DNA of 64,000 nt from Clostridia bacterium (GCA_017399065.1 JAFQEL010000028.1:1-64000); one strand, 5' to 3'. Positions 25,801-34,357 are shown, counted from the first letter of the stretch. The notes: a model not told the origin generated them from the letters alone. Made by a program: numbers and translations.

Positions 25801-26606
25801 TATGTGCTTTTTTCTGTTTCACTCGTTATATCAATTACATATCTGAAGTCGATGCCGTCATATTTATCAAAAATATCACTCCGGTTTTCGTATGTTTCTG
25901 TCAAAGTGAAATCGGAATCCAATTCTTCTTCTGTAAAACAGTACTCCGAGATATAATAATCTGTATTATCAACAGGAAATCCTGATACGGTATAGCGGAC
26001 TGTGTAATCGATGTTGGTAAAAACCGCTGTCGGTTTATCGTACAGTAAAGGTGAGGTTTCAATAATTGTTCTTCGTACTGTGTATTGCAGTTTTTCCGTG
26101 ACAATATTTTTCTTTCCCGTTATCTCTGCGAAATAAAACGCAACCGCCATTGCCGCAAGCAAAATAATGCTCATAGCGGCAAAAACTGTCCAATCATTTT
26201 TATTGAACTGATGTATTTCTTTAAAATCGGTAAGAAATACCGTAACAAAAATGCTGATGAGTATTAAAAGGAAACAACAACCGATATATATAATGTTTTT
26301 TCTTTTTTCTGATTTGATTTTTTCGATTTTTTTAAAAATTTCTTCCGGATTTTTTGCAGGCTCAAAGCTCATTTTTTTACGTATTGCAAAACAAAGCTTG
26401 CGGGCGCCAGTTAAACCATAGACCGTGTGGCATTTGCCGTTTTTCAGCCGGATTATCAAGCAGTTGTTTTTGTCAGTTACAAAATCTATATCCGAAATTC
26501 TGCAATCAATTTTACCGAACAAACTGTATTTTGCTTTTATGTAATCGTCGGTTACTTGAAAATATGCACTTTTGTTCAAAAAATGCGAATTGAAAATTCC
26601 GTCCAA
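25800..26606 (-). CDS. Membrane protein with PH-like N-terminal domain, function unknown
   Basis: Hypothetical protein of 268 residues. Residues about 15-85 show alternating strands with a conserved look of bacterial PH domains (YFQVTDDYIKAKYSLFG, then ISDIDFV and IIRLKNGKCH). Two membrane helices follow at about 104-126 and 142-162. The C-terminal 100 residues are probably extracytoplasmic or cytoplasmic depending on topology and have no recognised motif. The start is TTG at 26606 with GGTGAT upstream. Codon use is AT-rich compared with prmA. No role can be assigned. Confidence 0.72.
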   Translation of the reverse strand: MDGIFNSHFLNKSAYFQVTDDYIKAKYSLFGKIDCRISDIDFVTDKNNCLIIRLKNGKCHTVYGLTGARKLCFAIRKKMSFEPAKNPEEIFKKIEKIKSEKRKNIIYIGCCFLLILISIFVTVFLTDFKEIHQFNKNDWTVFAAMSIILLAAMAVAFYFAEITGKKNIVTEKLQYTVRRTIIETSPLLYDKPTAVFTNIDYTVRYTVSGFPVDNTDYYISEYCFTEEELDSDFTLTETYENRSDIFDKYDGIDFRYVIDITSETEKST

Positions 26607-26788
26607 AAAATCACCGCCTTGGTTTTTTGAAGTTTTGCGATAAATTGAGTAAAAAAGCGGAAAAATAATATATTTTCAGCTAATTATCATTACTTTTTGA
26701 GCACCCGCTATTTATTAAATAAATAATAACACATTATGAATGATTTGTAAATAGAAACAGTGCTTTTGTTTTTTTGACAGTATGATTA

Positions 26789-26825
26789 TAAAAAACAAAC
26801 CTTTCCTGAAGAAAGGAAAGGTTTG
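26789..26825 (-). terminator. Terminator of the PHP-domain operon
   Basis: A perfect 12-bp stem (26796-26807 and 26814-26825) with a 6-nt loop. On the minus strand it is followed by TTTTTTATA, just after the 181-residue gene. Confidence 0.88.
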
Positions 26826-26836
26826 TGAGAGTATTT

Positions 26837-27382
26837 TTACTTTTCAAAAGCATATTTTTCAACAACACCTACAACGTGCTTGCAGGTGGTCAGGAATATC
26901 TTTGAGCCGAGTTCGCTTACAGCTTCGTTTCCTTTTGCGTTGCAGAGCATTGCAAAATTCTCGCCGACTGCCTTTATAACGTCACGCTGTTTTACTGCGA
27001 GATAGTAAAAGCTCATTGCTGCACCGTTTGAGATGCTGTCGTAAAACTCTGGCGCATCTTTTTTGAGTCCGTTGTAAAGTGATTCGTTGGCGGCGGTTGC
27101 AAGTATGGGCTTGAGCTCACTGAGCAGAGTGTATTCTGCACTGAACACCATAAGTAATCTGCACTGATTCTTTATTTCAGCGTCGAGTGTTTCTGTCAGC
27201 TCATTTATAAGGTCTTCGCTTTCGGGCGAAAGTGAAGCCAGCTCCTTGCCGAGTGCCTTTGCCTTGGCGGAGTTGCCGTTGAGAATATTTCGCTTTATTT
27301 CTTCCGCAACGGCAAACAGGTCGCTTGTGTCGCTGTCTGCTGTCGGTGCTTTGAAGATTTTTATATCGCTGTCGTCATGCAT
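26837..27382 (-). CDS. Hypothetical helical protein
   Basis: Protein of 181 residues not recognised. It is predicted mostly alpha-helical and soluble: an acidic N-terminus, a leucine-rich middle (LGKELASLSPESEDLINEL) and the C-terminal TTCKHVVGVVEKYAFEK. No signal peptide or membrane segment. AGGAGA precedes the ATG. It starts 12 bp after the PHP-domain gene and shares its terminator, so it is probably co-transcribed. Confidence 0.75.
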   Translation of the reverse strand: MHDDSDIKIFKAPTADSDTSDLFAVAEEIKRNILNGNSAKAKALGKELASLSPESEDLINELTETLDAEIKNQCRLLMVFSAEYTLLSELKPILATAANESLYNGLKKDAPEFYDSISNGAAMSFYYLAVKQRDVIKAVGENFAMLCNAKGNEAVSELGSKIFLTTCKHVVGVVEKYAFEK

Positions 27383-27394
27383 AAGCTTTTCTCC

Positions 27395-28258
27395 TTATTC
27401 TGCTGCGGCTTTCTTTGCAAGTCGCTTCTGCTTTGCCTTGTAGCCGAGGAACGTATTGAGGTGCTGCTGAGGTATTTCGATACCGCCTACGCCTACGGCT
27501 GTAGGGGAGTACATACCGTGAAAATCACTGCCGCCTGTCATAATAAGACCGCTCTTCTTGGCGATTTTGGTGAGCTCGTCAACGTCACTCTCGGTATGGC
27601 AGGGGTGCCATACTTCGACACCGTCAAGACCGACCTTTACAAGATCGTCGATAATATCTGTACAGCCTGTGTGAGCAGGGTGAGAGAGCACGGCAATACC
27701 GCCTGCCGCCTTGATCTGCTTTACAATTTCTCTCGGGTCAGGGAAATCGGGCTGTACGATTATATTGTCACTGCTCTCGGGTGAAAAAAGCTCGCGGTAT
27801 ATTTCGCCGTAAACCTCGGTGGTGATACCGCACTCCATAAGAGCGTGCATAATATGCTGCTTGTATACGTTTGTTGAGCCTGTTGCACACTTGAGCACAA
27901 GGTCGGAGGTGATTGGATAACGCTTGGAAGCCTTTATGATGAGATACTGGCTTGCTCTTTTACGGAGGAAGGAGTTGTTGCGGCAGAGACTCTCGAGCCT
28001 GTCTGCACTGTCCGGCTGATAGCATAGGATGTGTACCTCTTTGCTAAGCTCCTTGTCGAGTGCGGAAATCTCAACGCCTGCAATTACGTTTACGCCGTAA
28101 CGTTCACCTATAACTTTGCCTCTTACCGTGCCGGCAAGGCAGTCGTGGTCGGTGATTGCAATTGTTTCGATTCCTTTGTTTTTGGCAAGAATTATCAGGT
28201 CATTAATACCTATCGAGCCGTCTGAAAGTTTGGTGTGACAATGTAAATCCGCAGTCAA
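27395..28258 (-). CDS. PHP domain-containing phosphoesterase (TrpH/YciV type)
   Basis: Metal-dependent phosphoesterase of 287 residues. Ligand motifs of the PHP fold are intact: DLHCHTKLSDG, ITDHDCLAG, the Glu in AGVEIS, VHILCY, LSHPAHTG and the terminal GGSDFHG. Related proteins hydrolyse 3',5'-nucleoside bisphosphates or trim RNA 5' ends; polymerase-associated function is unlikely at this size. The start is TTG at 28258, with GGGAGG nine bases upstream. It precedes the 181-residue gene in an operon. Confidence 0.9.
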   Translation of the reverse strand: MTADLHCHTKLSDGSIGINDLIILAKNKGIETIAITDHDCLAGTVRGKVIGERYGVNVIAGVEISALDKELSKEVHILCYQPDSADRLESLCRNNSFLRKRASQYLIIKASKRYPITSDLVLKCATGSTNVYKQHIMHALMECGITTEVYGEIYRELFSPESSDNIIVQPDFPDPREIVKQIKAAGGIAVLSHPAHTGCTDIIDDLVKVGLDGVEVWHPCHTESDVDELTKIAKKSGLIMTGGSDFHGMYSPTAVGVGGIEIPQQHLNTFLGYKAKQKRLAKKAAAE

Positions 28259-28443
28259 AATAAGACCTCCCTCGTGGTGTTGTTAAATAGTGGTTGATTT
28301 GGTCGATATTTCGCCTATTCTTACACTATTCTACACCAAAATCAACTTTTTTTCAAGCGAAAAATGAAAAGGAAATATAATTTTTTTATTATTCTCATAT
28401 AATATTTTACCTTAATTTAACATATCAATTCATTGTATTGCGG

Positions 28444-28473
28444 TTGACAAAATAAAGTTTAAAGATGTAAAAT
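28444..28473 (+). promoter_or_regulatory. Promoter of secreted YESNG-type protein gene
   Basis: TTGACA (28444-28449), 18-bp spacer, TAAAAT (28468-28473), about 25 bp before the ATG. Confidence 0.7.
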
Positions 28474-28498
28474 AAAATTTAAAGGAGTGATTTGAAAA

Positions 28499-29551
28499 AT
28501 GAAAAAATTTCTGACAGTTTTGGCTGCGTTGTCACTTTTGCTTTCTTCTTTTTCGGTCGGAGCAAATGCATTTGCAGGCGAATTCGTACTTAACGGGCTT
28601 AGTGAAGATTATCAGGTAATGCTCAGCAGTGATGATGAGGATATGAAGCTCGGCAGTCTTTCCGCAAAGTACGAATCAAACGGCAGACCCGAAACGATTT
28701 CGGGCGGCGGAGACTATGGTGGAGTTTCTTACGGTGCATATCAGTTTTCCAGCCGTTTTGACGTGCCGAAAACATTTTTTAACTGGTGCATTTCTTCGGA
28801 AAAGGGTGTGACAACGGGTGAGAGGCTGAAGGCTGCATACGAGCTTGACGGAAATACATATGGCGAAAACTTTAACGCAGAATGGAAAAAGATTGCCGAG
28901 GAGTCCTCTGAAGATTTTCTTGCACTTCAGCACGGATTTACAAAGGCTCGCTTTTACGACGTTGTTGTTGCAAGACTTGAACAGCAGTTTGAGGGATTTG
29001 ATGTTGATAATTATACTATAGCTCTCAAGAACGTAATATGGTCACGTGCCGTACAGAACGGTGCGAACAACGATGTTATCAGAATTGCTTTTGAAAACCT
29101 CGGCGGATTTGAAAATCAACCCGAGGACGTGCTTATCAGAGCAATCTATAAGCAGGCAAGCAAGCTTGTCGATGAGCCGCCCACCGAGGATTCAATAGTT
29201 ATAGTTAAAAGCTCCGCCGAAAAATACGGTATCGACCCCGAAATTGTTGAGGGTAAATATCTCTATTATCACAGCAGGAATACGTCTGACATCCAGGTTT
29301 CCGTATACAGAAGACTTGCCGTAAGAGAGGTTGCGGAGGCACTTGAGATGTATGTTGCGGCAGGCGGTGAGCTTACGCCGGATGAAGAGCTTCCCGATGA
29401 GCTTGAACCCGACGAACCCGGTGCAGACGAGCCCGGTGATGAGCTTCCCGATAATCCGAGTGAAGAGCCGAGCTTATTTGTTACTCTGCTTGAGGCTGTA
29501 ATAATGTTTTTTGAAATGATAATTAATTTTATAACCGGCTTATTCGGCTAA
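28499..29551 (+). CDS. Secreted protein with YESNG-type (putative lysozyme-like) domain and hydrophobic C-terminal tail
   Basis: Protein of 350 residues with a clear signal peptide (about 1-26, ending GANAFA). Residues about 52-80 contain LGSLSAKYESNGRPETI followed by a Gly-rich stretch and YGAYQFSS. A similar block occurs in phage tail and VgrG-associated proteins that are thought to act on peptidoglycan; Glu in YESNG is a candidate acid residue. A Pro/Asp/Glu-rich linker runs from about 293 to 325. The last 25 residues are hydrophobic (LLEAVIMFFEMIINFITG then LFG). No LPxTG. The enzymatic role is inferred from resemblance only. It is a single-gene unit with its own promoter and terminator. 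Confidence 0.7.
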   Translation: MKKFLTVLAALSLLLSSFSVGANAFAGEFVLNGLSEDYQVMLSSDDEDMKLGSLSAKYESNGRPETISGGGDYGGVSYGAYQFSSRFDVPKTFFNWCISSEKGVTTGERLKAAYELDGNTYGENFNAEWKKIAEESSEDFLALQHGFTKARFYDVVVARLEQQFEGFDVDNYTIALKNVIWSRAVQNGANNDVIRIAFENLGGFENQPEDVLIRAIYKQASKLVDEPPTEDSIVIVKSSAEKYGIDPEIVEGKYLYYHSRNTSDIQVSVYRRLAVREVAEALEMYVAAGGELTPDEELPDELEPDEPGADEPGDELPDNPSEEPSLFVTLLEAVIMFFEMIINFITGLFG

Positions 29552-29560
29552 AACAAATAT

Positions 29561-29604
29561 CGCCTTAATTGATATGATTTTTGTCAATTAGGGCGTTTTT
29601 TATT
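29561..29604 (+). terminator. Terminator of secreted-protein gene
   Basis: A 12-bp stem with one G-U pair (29561-29572 and 29584-29595), followed by TTTTTTATT. Confidence 0.85.
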
Positions 29605-29670
29605 GCAATTTCATTGTAAAAAGGCACAAAAACCGAACGCTATTTTCTATGAATAAAGTTTTAAATTTAA

Positions 29671-29699
29671 TTGAAAATATAATGTATTTATGATATTAT
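29671..29699 (+). promoter_or_regulatory. Promoter of GPH symporter gene
   Basis: TTGAAA (29671-29676), 17-bp spacer, TATTAT (29694-29699), about 31 bp before the ATG. Confidence 0.65.
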
Positions 29700-29730
29700 T
29701 ACTTAGTATCCTTATTTTATGGAGGTAAAT

Positions 29731-31248
29731 ATGGCAAAAGCAGTAAAAGAAAAGCAAAATGAGATGAAAAAATACGTTCCTAAAGGTGAAGTAAAAGCAT
29801 ATGCAATAGCTGCTTTGGGACAGGGTCTTGTTTACAGCTGTATGTCCAGCTACATAACAGACTATTATATGAATGTACTTATGCTTGATGCAGTTTTTGT
29901 TATTCTGCTCATGCTTCTTGCACGAGTATGGGATGCTGTTAACGACCCGATGATGGGTATGATTATGGACAGACATTCAACCAAGAAGGGCAGAATGAAG
30001 CCATATCCGTTGTGGACTGCAATTCCGATTGCCGCTCTTACAATACTTATGTTTGTAAACCCCGGCTTTGATACAAAGAATCAGTCGATCTGGCTGTATG
30101 TTTTTGTTTCGGTCGTCTATGTTGCCTGGGGTATGATCTATACCGCCAGTGATGTTCCTTTCTGGAGTATGCCCAACGTAATGACTCCCAACCCCAAGGA
30201 GAGAGGCAACATTATATCATACGGTAAGACTGTCGGCGGCATCGGCTCTGCTGTTACGGTAGCTCTTCCGATTATTGTCGGTTACTTTGTTGCCGATATG
30301 GATATCGAGCAGGCAAACATCGTAAAATATGCTGTTATGGCTGTTTCGATGGCTGTAATCGGTATGCCTCTTTTCTCGATTTCTTCATTCAAAATCAAGG
30401 AAAGAATCCAGATTCCCGATGCAAAGAAAAAGGCTCCGGGCGAAACCTCAACACTCAAGAGAATATTCACCTGCAAGCCCCTTATGCTTGTTGTTCTCTC
30501 AGGCGTGCTTTCCTTCGGCAGATATATGCTTCAGGCTGCTGCTCCCCACGTTGCACGTTATTCGGGCTTCTACCTCGGTTCAAAAGCTCCCCAGACTGTT
30601 GAGGAGATAAACAAGAACATTTCAAACGTTGCTCTTGTCATTCAGGTCTGTGCAGCTATCGGTATGTTCGGTGCAATGCTCTTCCTTCCCAAGCTTTACA
30701 AGAAGTTTGAGTATAAGCATATTATGATTGTTTCCTGCCTTGGCGGTTTTGCTTCAAGCTGTCTTACACTTATCATCGGCTGGACAACTAAGAACCTTCT
30801 TATCTGTATCCCGTTTATGCTTATCTCCGCAATTCCGCTCGGCGTTATCAACAACGTATCCTTTGCAATGGTATGCGACTGTCTTGACTTTATGGAGTGG
30901 AAAACAGGTTTCAGAAACACAGGTCTCGGCTCTGCCTGCCAGTCGTTTGTCAATAAAATCGGTAATGCATTTGCAACTGTTATGATTATTGTTATGTACA
31001 TTATCGTTCATATTGATGTAGCTCAGCTCAATGTCGGTAGCGGTGAGGCTGTTGCTCAGGCTATCAACAGTATGTCCTCAACACAGAACTTTGCAATGTT
31101 CTCACTCGTAACAATCGTTCCCGGTATCAGCCTTCTTCTCTGTGCAATTCCGCTCTTCTTCTACGACCTTACAGGCGAAAAGAAGAATAAGGTATTCAGC
31201 GAGCTTGCTGAGCTCAGAAAGCAGAGAGGCGTTAACGTCGAAGAATAA
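29731..31248 (+). CDS. MFS transporter, GPH (glycoside-pentoside-hexuronide:cation) family
   Basis: Membrane symporter of about 505 residues from ATG 29731, which has GGAGGTAAAT upstream; the in-frame ATG at 29719 overlaps that site. Twelve membrane helices are expected. The MelB/GPH motif ARVWDAVNDPMMGMIMDRH, followed by GRMKPYPLW, is clear. These carriers import oligosaccharides, glycosides or uronides with sodium or protons. There is no glycosidase next to it, so the sugar is unknown. It is monocistronic with its own promoter and terminator. The C-terminus is charged and cytoplasmic. Confidence 0.92.
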   Translation: MAKAVKEKQNEMKKYVPKGEVKAYAIAALGQGLVYSCMSSYITDYYMNVLMLDAVFVILLMLLARVWDAVNDPMMGMIMDRHSTKKGRMKPYPLWTAIPIAALTILMFVNPGFDTKNQSIWLYVFVSVVYVAWGMIYTASDVPFWSMPNVMTPNPKERGNIISYGKTVGGIGSAVTVALPIIVGYFVADMDIEQANIVKYAVMAVSMAVIGMPLFSISSFKIKERIQIPDAKKKAPGETSTLKRIFTCKPLMLVVLSGVLSFGRYMLQAAAPHVARYSGFYLGSKAPQTVEEINKNISNVALVIQVCAAIGMFGAMLFLPKLYKKFEYKHIMIVSCLGGFASSCLTLIIGWTTKNLLICIPFMLISAIPLGVINNVSFAMVCDCLDFMEWKTGFRNTGLGSACQSFVNKIGNAFATVMIIVMYIIVHIDVAQLNVGSGEAVAQAINSMSSTQNFAMFSLVTIVPGISLLLCAIPLFFYDLTGEKKNKVFSELAELRKQRGVNVEE

Positions 31249-31267
31249 TTCTTTTGGTAAAAATATT

Positions 31268-31308
31268 AAAAAGAGGTAATTCGGATAAATCCGTGTTACC
31301 TCTTTTTA
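31268..31308 (+). terminator. Terminator of GPH symporter gene
   Basis: A hairpin with arms TAAAAAGAGGTAA and TTACCTCTTTTTA enclosing a smaller hairpin CGGAT/ATCCG. T-rich on the plus side, and A-rich at its left edge, so it may also serve the convergent HTH gene. Confidence 0.85.
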
Positions 31309-31346
31309 ATCATTGATTTTTTCACTGTTTAATGAATGTTTAACTG

Positions 31347-31673
31347 CTATTTGATATTATCCAAACATATATTGAGTATTTTCAATATTGCCTTTTTTTC
31401 TTCGTTAGTACAATCTGAAAGCTTTGAAATAACGATTTCTTCTGATAAGATTTGTTCGGAATCATCAACTAGTATATCATTTGGAGTGATTTTGAGCGAT
31501 TCACATATTTTTAATAATGTATCAAGCCGCATGGATACACAGCCTCGTTCAATATCAGCATATGTTCTGTCTGAAAGCTCTGCTCTTTCAGCGACTTCTG
31601 CTTGCGTCAAACCTTTGGATTTGCGGATTTTATACAGATTGTTTCCTATTTTTCGAAAATCAGCAATAAGCAT
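31347..31673 (-). CDS. XRE-family helix-turn-helix regulator
   Basis: Small DNA-binding protein of 108 residues. Residues about 10-65 form a Cro/CI-type helix-turn-helix (LYKIRKSKGLTQAEVAERA, followed by LSDRTYADIERG). The rest is a short helical tail likely used for dimerisation. GGGGGAACC precedes the ATG. It is divergent from the 379-residue unknown gene, and the 130-bp gap contains three TAGGAA-based sites overlapping both promoters. Control of itself and its neighbour is therefore likely. A conventional name is not possible. Confidence 0.9.
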   Translation of the reverse strand: MLIADFRKIGNNLYKIRKSKGLTQAEVAERAELSDRTYADIERGCVSMRLDTLLKICESLKITPNDILVDDSEQILSEEIVISKLSDCTNEEKKAILKILNICLDNIK

Positions 31674-31697
31674 TTTGGTTCCCCCGAATTATTTGTA

Positions 31698-31761
31698 TGT
31701 AGGAATTATACTTCCTAAAATCGTTGACAAATAGGAACTAATACTGTAGAATTATAGGAAC
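31698..31761. promoter_or_regulatory. Divergent control region with TAGGAA operators
   Basis: Plus-strand promoter TTGACA (31724-31729), 17-bp spacer, TAGAAT (31747-31752). TAGGAAC lies in the spacer (31732-31738) and again just after the -10 (31755-31761), about 23 bp apart. A palindrome TAGGAA-N6-TTCCTA (31700-31717) overlaps a TATAAT-like -10 of the HTH gene on the minus strand. Confidence 0.75.
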
Positions 31762-31805
31762 AGAAGCTCGTGCGTTCTGTAATCAAGTTATGATGAGGTG
31801 TAGAA

Positions 31806-32945
31806 ATGAACTATATTTATTTGGTGGAAAAGGTTAGGTCTTTCAAGGAAATTAGTCAAAAAATCGGCAGGTTTGTCGGTATCGACGAGAAAAGCTTTAT
31901 CAACGATATGAAGGAGTTAGGTTGTCATATAATAGCATCTGATTCCTGCTATGTAACTTCCGAAAAACAAAGATCAGTTATAAATGAGTGCTTGGGTGTT
32001 TCGGTTACCGCAAGTGATGTTTACCAATGCAAAAGCAGCAACAGCGAGTATAAGGAAACATATCCCAAAAGCTTTGTAGGTTTTTTGACATTTGACGCAA
32101 TGACAAAAAACAACTCTTTGACCCAAACATTGGCAGATTTTATGGCTGAGTTTGCGTATTGTATTATGTGTGCAGATGATAAATTCTCTGCGGTGCAGGA
32201 AGCATATTGGAATAATTTAATAGAACATTATATTAATGACGGTAATTTGGTGCTTAAGCATTACAAACTAGTCAAACCTATGCCGACAATAATCGCACTT
32301 TGCGAAAATCCGCAACGAGATCCGTTTAAACGCCGCTACTTATATGATGTAAATGAGCAAACGATAGCGAATGAATTGGCAGCACACAAAATACCCGCAA
32401 CTCCCGTTTATAAATACAGATCGTTTGGCAATCCATTTTATGTTGCTCTTTATCCTTCAAATTCCATTCAAGGAAATATAGCGATAGTTGCAGGCAAAAA
32501 TCTGTATATTCTCAATTTATTTGAAATGGATATAGGTGAGTGTACGATAAGTGCATATAACGATATGGAAGGTATACATAAATCAATTGCGGGAGGAATT
32601 GTAGGCGGTCCTGCCTGGGGAGCTTTTTTAGCCGCAGTATCGCAGAATCATACGATTATTGAAGAGTTATCGTGTACTATAACCGATAAAGCGAATAATG
32701 AAAAGATTAAAATTGTATTTTCAAAGAACGAAAAGTTTAACGGAAATGAGTGGGATAAGACTTTTAACGGTGCTAAAGGTTTTACAGACAGCTATTTGAA
32801 CGTTATTAATAAAGTAACTAATATAGAAACAGCACGTAAGCTGTCATACAAAAGTTACGGTTACGAAAATGATACATTAACCCGCAATTGGCTAAAAAAA
32901 CAGGGACTAAGCCCGGATGGAAAAGATTTCAGAAACATTAATTAA
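31806..32945 (+). CDS. Protein of unknown function, 379 residues, next to HTH regulator
   Basis: Not recognised. A predicted helical N-terminal region (about 1-70) is followed by a mixed alpha/beta body. Residues about 215-320 show strand-rich segments NIAIVAGKNLYILNLFEMD and CTISAYNDMEG, a Gly-rich hairpin GGIVGGPAWGAFLAA, then CTITDKANNEKIKIVFSK, reminiscent of a bacterial PH-like fold. There is no signal peptide. Composition is AT-richer than core genes. GAGGTG precedes the ATG. Its promoter carries operator repeats shared with the divergent HTH regulator, and a perfect terminator follows. The pair looks like a small regulated accessory module. Confidence 0.75.
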   Translation: MNYIYLVEKVRSFKEISQKIGRFVGIDEKSFINDMKELGCHIIASDSCYVTSEKQRSVINECLGVSVTASDVYQCKSSNSEYKETYPKSFVGFLTFDAMTKNNSLTQTLADFMAEFAYCIMCADDKFSAVQEAYWNNLIEHYINDGNLVLKHYKLVKPMPTIIALCENPQRDPFKRRYLYDVNEQTIANELAAHKIPATPVYKYRSFGNPFYVALYPSNSIQGNIAIVAGKNLYILNLFEMDIGECTISAYNDMEGIHKSIAGGIVGGPAWGAFLAAVSQNHTIIEELSCTITDKANNEKIKIVFSKNEKFNGNEWDKTFNGAKGFTDSYLNVINKVTNIETARKLSYKSYGYENDTLTRNWLKKQGLSPDGKDFRNIN

Positions 32946-32983
32946 AAATATCCGCTACGCAAATCTGCGTAGCGGATATTTTT
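32944..32983. terminator. Bidirectional terminator after the 379-residue gene
   Basis: A perfect 18-bp stem (32944-32961 and 32966-32983) with a 4-nt loop, A-rich at the left base and T-rich at the right, between convergent genes. Confidence 0.92.
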
Positions 32984-32995
32984 AATATGTACTGA

Positions 32996-33667
32996 TTAAA
33001 GCTGATATAGGCCTGATTCGAGCTTTACAAACTCGTTTTCGCCTGCGATAAAGTACTTGAGCACAGGTTCGTCAAACTCGAGATAATCGCTGACGGCATA
33101 ATTACCGAGAGTGATGGTACGGACTTTATTTGAGCCCTTGTTGCAGACAAAAAGTCTGTCGTTATAACGGATTATTGATACGGGCTCGACAAAAGCTGTT
33201 GACTGACCGCCGCCTATACGCATCTGCACGCGTCTTTCCTCGACTGCGTAGCAGATGACAGCATTGAGGTCTGGTACGACACTCCAGAAGGTCTTACCGT
33301 CAGGTGCGATACCTCTTGCGGGAGATTCGTTGTATTTGAGGTTGCCCGTCCAGACTGCGACACCTCTTGCGTTGAATATGCCTACGTCGCCGTCGGGATA
33401 GATGAGCACGGTGTGATTGTTGGAGAGCGTGCCCGTTTCGCAGTTGACATAGTCTTTGATCTGTGAGCATATCTCTTTATATGCGGGGCCGAATTTGCCC
33501 TCGAAATACGTCCATTTTGTAATCGGCATTGTGCGCTGTGTAGCTGCCTCGTAGCCGAAGAAATCTGCTCTTGTTCTGCCGTCGGGCATAACCTCGGGCT
33601 TTATGTAAAGGAAGCCGCCGTCCACAGGCAGCAGACCGTATATGTTGGAATCAATTATCTTTTTCAA
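32996..33667 (-). CDS. Hypothetical beta-propeller-like protein
   Basis: Protein of 223 residues without recognised family. It consists of short strand-turn-strand segments with repeated G/N-D-x motifs (HTVLIYPDGDVGIFNARG, SPARGIAPDGKTFWSV, IIRYNDRLFVCNKGSNKV), suggesting a partial beta-propeller. No signal peptide, so probably cytoplasmic. The start is TTG at 33667 with AGGTGA upstream. It is followed by the shared perfect terminator. Function unknown. Confidence 0.72.
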   Translation of the reverse strand: MKKIIDSNIYGLLPVDGGFLYIKPEVMPDGRTRADFFGYEAATQRTMPITKWTYFEGKFGPAYKEICSQIKDYVNCETGTLSNNHTVLIYPDGDVGIFNARGVAVWTGNLKYNESPARGIAPDGKTFWSVVPDLNAVICYAVEERRVQMRIGGGQSTAFVEPVSIIRYNDRLFVCNKGSNKVRTITLGNYAVSDYLEFDEPVLKYFIAGENEFVKLESGLYQL

Positions 33668-33690
33668 AGCTTTTCACCTTTATTTATAAA

Positions 33691-33858
33691 ACCCCGCCAA
33701 GCCGTCATACGGCGAATAATAACCTGCGTCTAAAGCAGGTGGGTGGCCTCCCGCAGGTTCACGCTCCCTTCGTCCGTCATAAAGACGGGAGGTCTGCAAT
33801 CCGCTGAACGGAGACGGCTTCCCTAAGATATGAGTGTTGGGTTAGTATTGCCGTAATT
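33691..33858. ncRNA. Structured non-coding segment (possible decayed IS200/IS605 end or unknown RNA)
   Basis: No reading frame. Successive hairpins are visible: GCCGT/ACGGC (33701-33713), ACCTGC/GCAGGT (33722-33740), CCGTC/GACGG (33774-33788) and CCG/CGG (33801-33811) inside a longer GGGAG...TTCCC pairing (33787 to about 33822). The 33721-33727 arm can also pair with 33753-33759, so alternative folds are possible. The hairpin with TCTAAAG loop followed by GGTGGGTGG resembles the 3' hairpin of IS200/IS605-type elements, but no transposase or TnpB remnant is present. Strand and function are unknown. Confidence 0.35.
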
Positions 33859-33890
33859 TTATCGCACAAGGCAGGGTGTTTATTGATTTA

Positions 33891-34199
33891 TTATTCTTCG
33901 CCTTCGCTCTCTTCAAGCTCGAAAAGGTCGATAAGTCTGTCTTCAAAAAGGTTGCCGACTTCTTCAAACTCGGCATCGTCTTCGATAGCTGCAAGGTAGG
34001 TTTCGCCGTTTTCTTCGCTGACCTTGAGGATGATTATTTCGCCGCTGTCTTCAAGCTGCTCGTCAGCATCGTCGAAAATGGGAAGAAGTGCAACGTACTT
34101 GCCCTTGTCCGTCTCAATTCTGTCGAGCTCTTCGAAGGTGTGCTCCTTACCGTCTTCGTCGATTACGCTTACTATATCGGGATCGTATTCTTTGTTCAT
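33891..34199 (-). CDS. DUF1292 domain-containing protein
   Basis: Acidic protein of 102 residues of the DUF1292 family (YrzB-like). The pattern is typical: SVIDEDGKEHTFEELDRIE, KYVALLPIFDDAD, then EIIILKVSEENGETYLAAIED. The family is widespread in Firmicutes, often between the Holliday junction resolvase ruvX/yqgF and mltG; that context is not here. CGGAGA precedes the ATG. Biochemical role unknown. Confidence 0.88.
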   Translation of the reverse strand: MNKEYDPDIVSVIDEDGKEHTFEELDRIETDKGKYVALLPIFDDADEQLEDSGEIIILKVSEENGETYLAAIEDDAEFEEVGNLFEDRLIDLFELEESEGEE

Positions 34200-34357
34200 T
34201 TTATTGTTTCTCCGTTTCTTTTCATTTATGCTCTTATTTTACATTGATTTTGCCGATTAGTCAAGAGAGATAGTGTGTTAAATAGTTACATTTATATTAA
34301 AGACAGCATATAATGTTTTTATGACGGATTGTTACGGGCTTTCGGGGAGGGGAGGAG

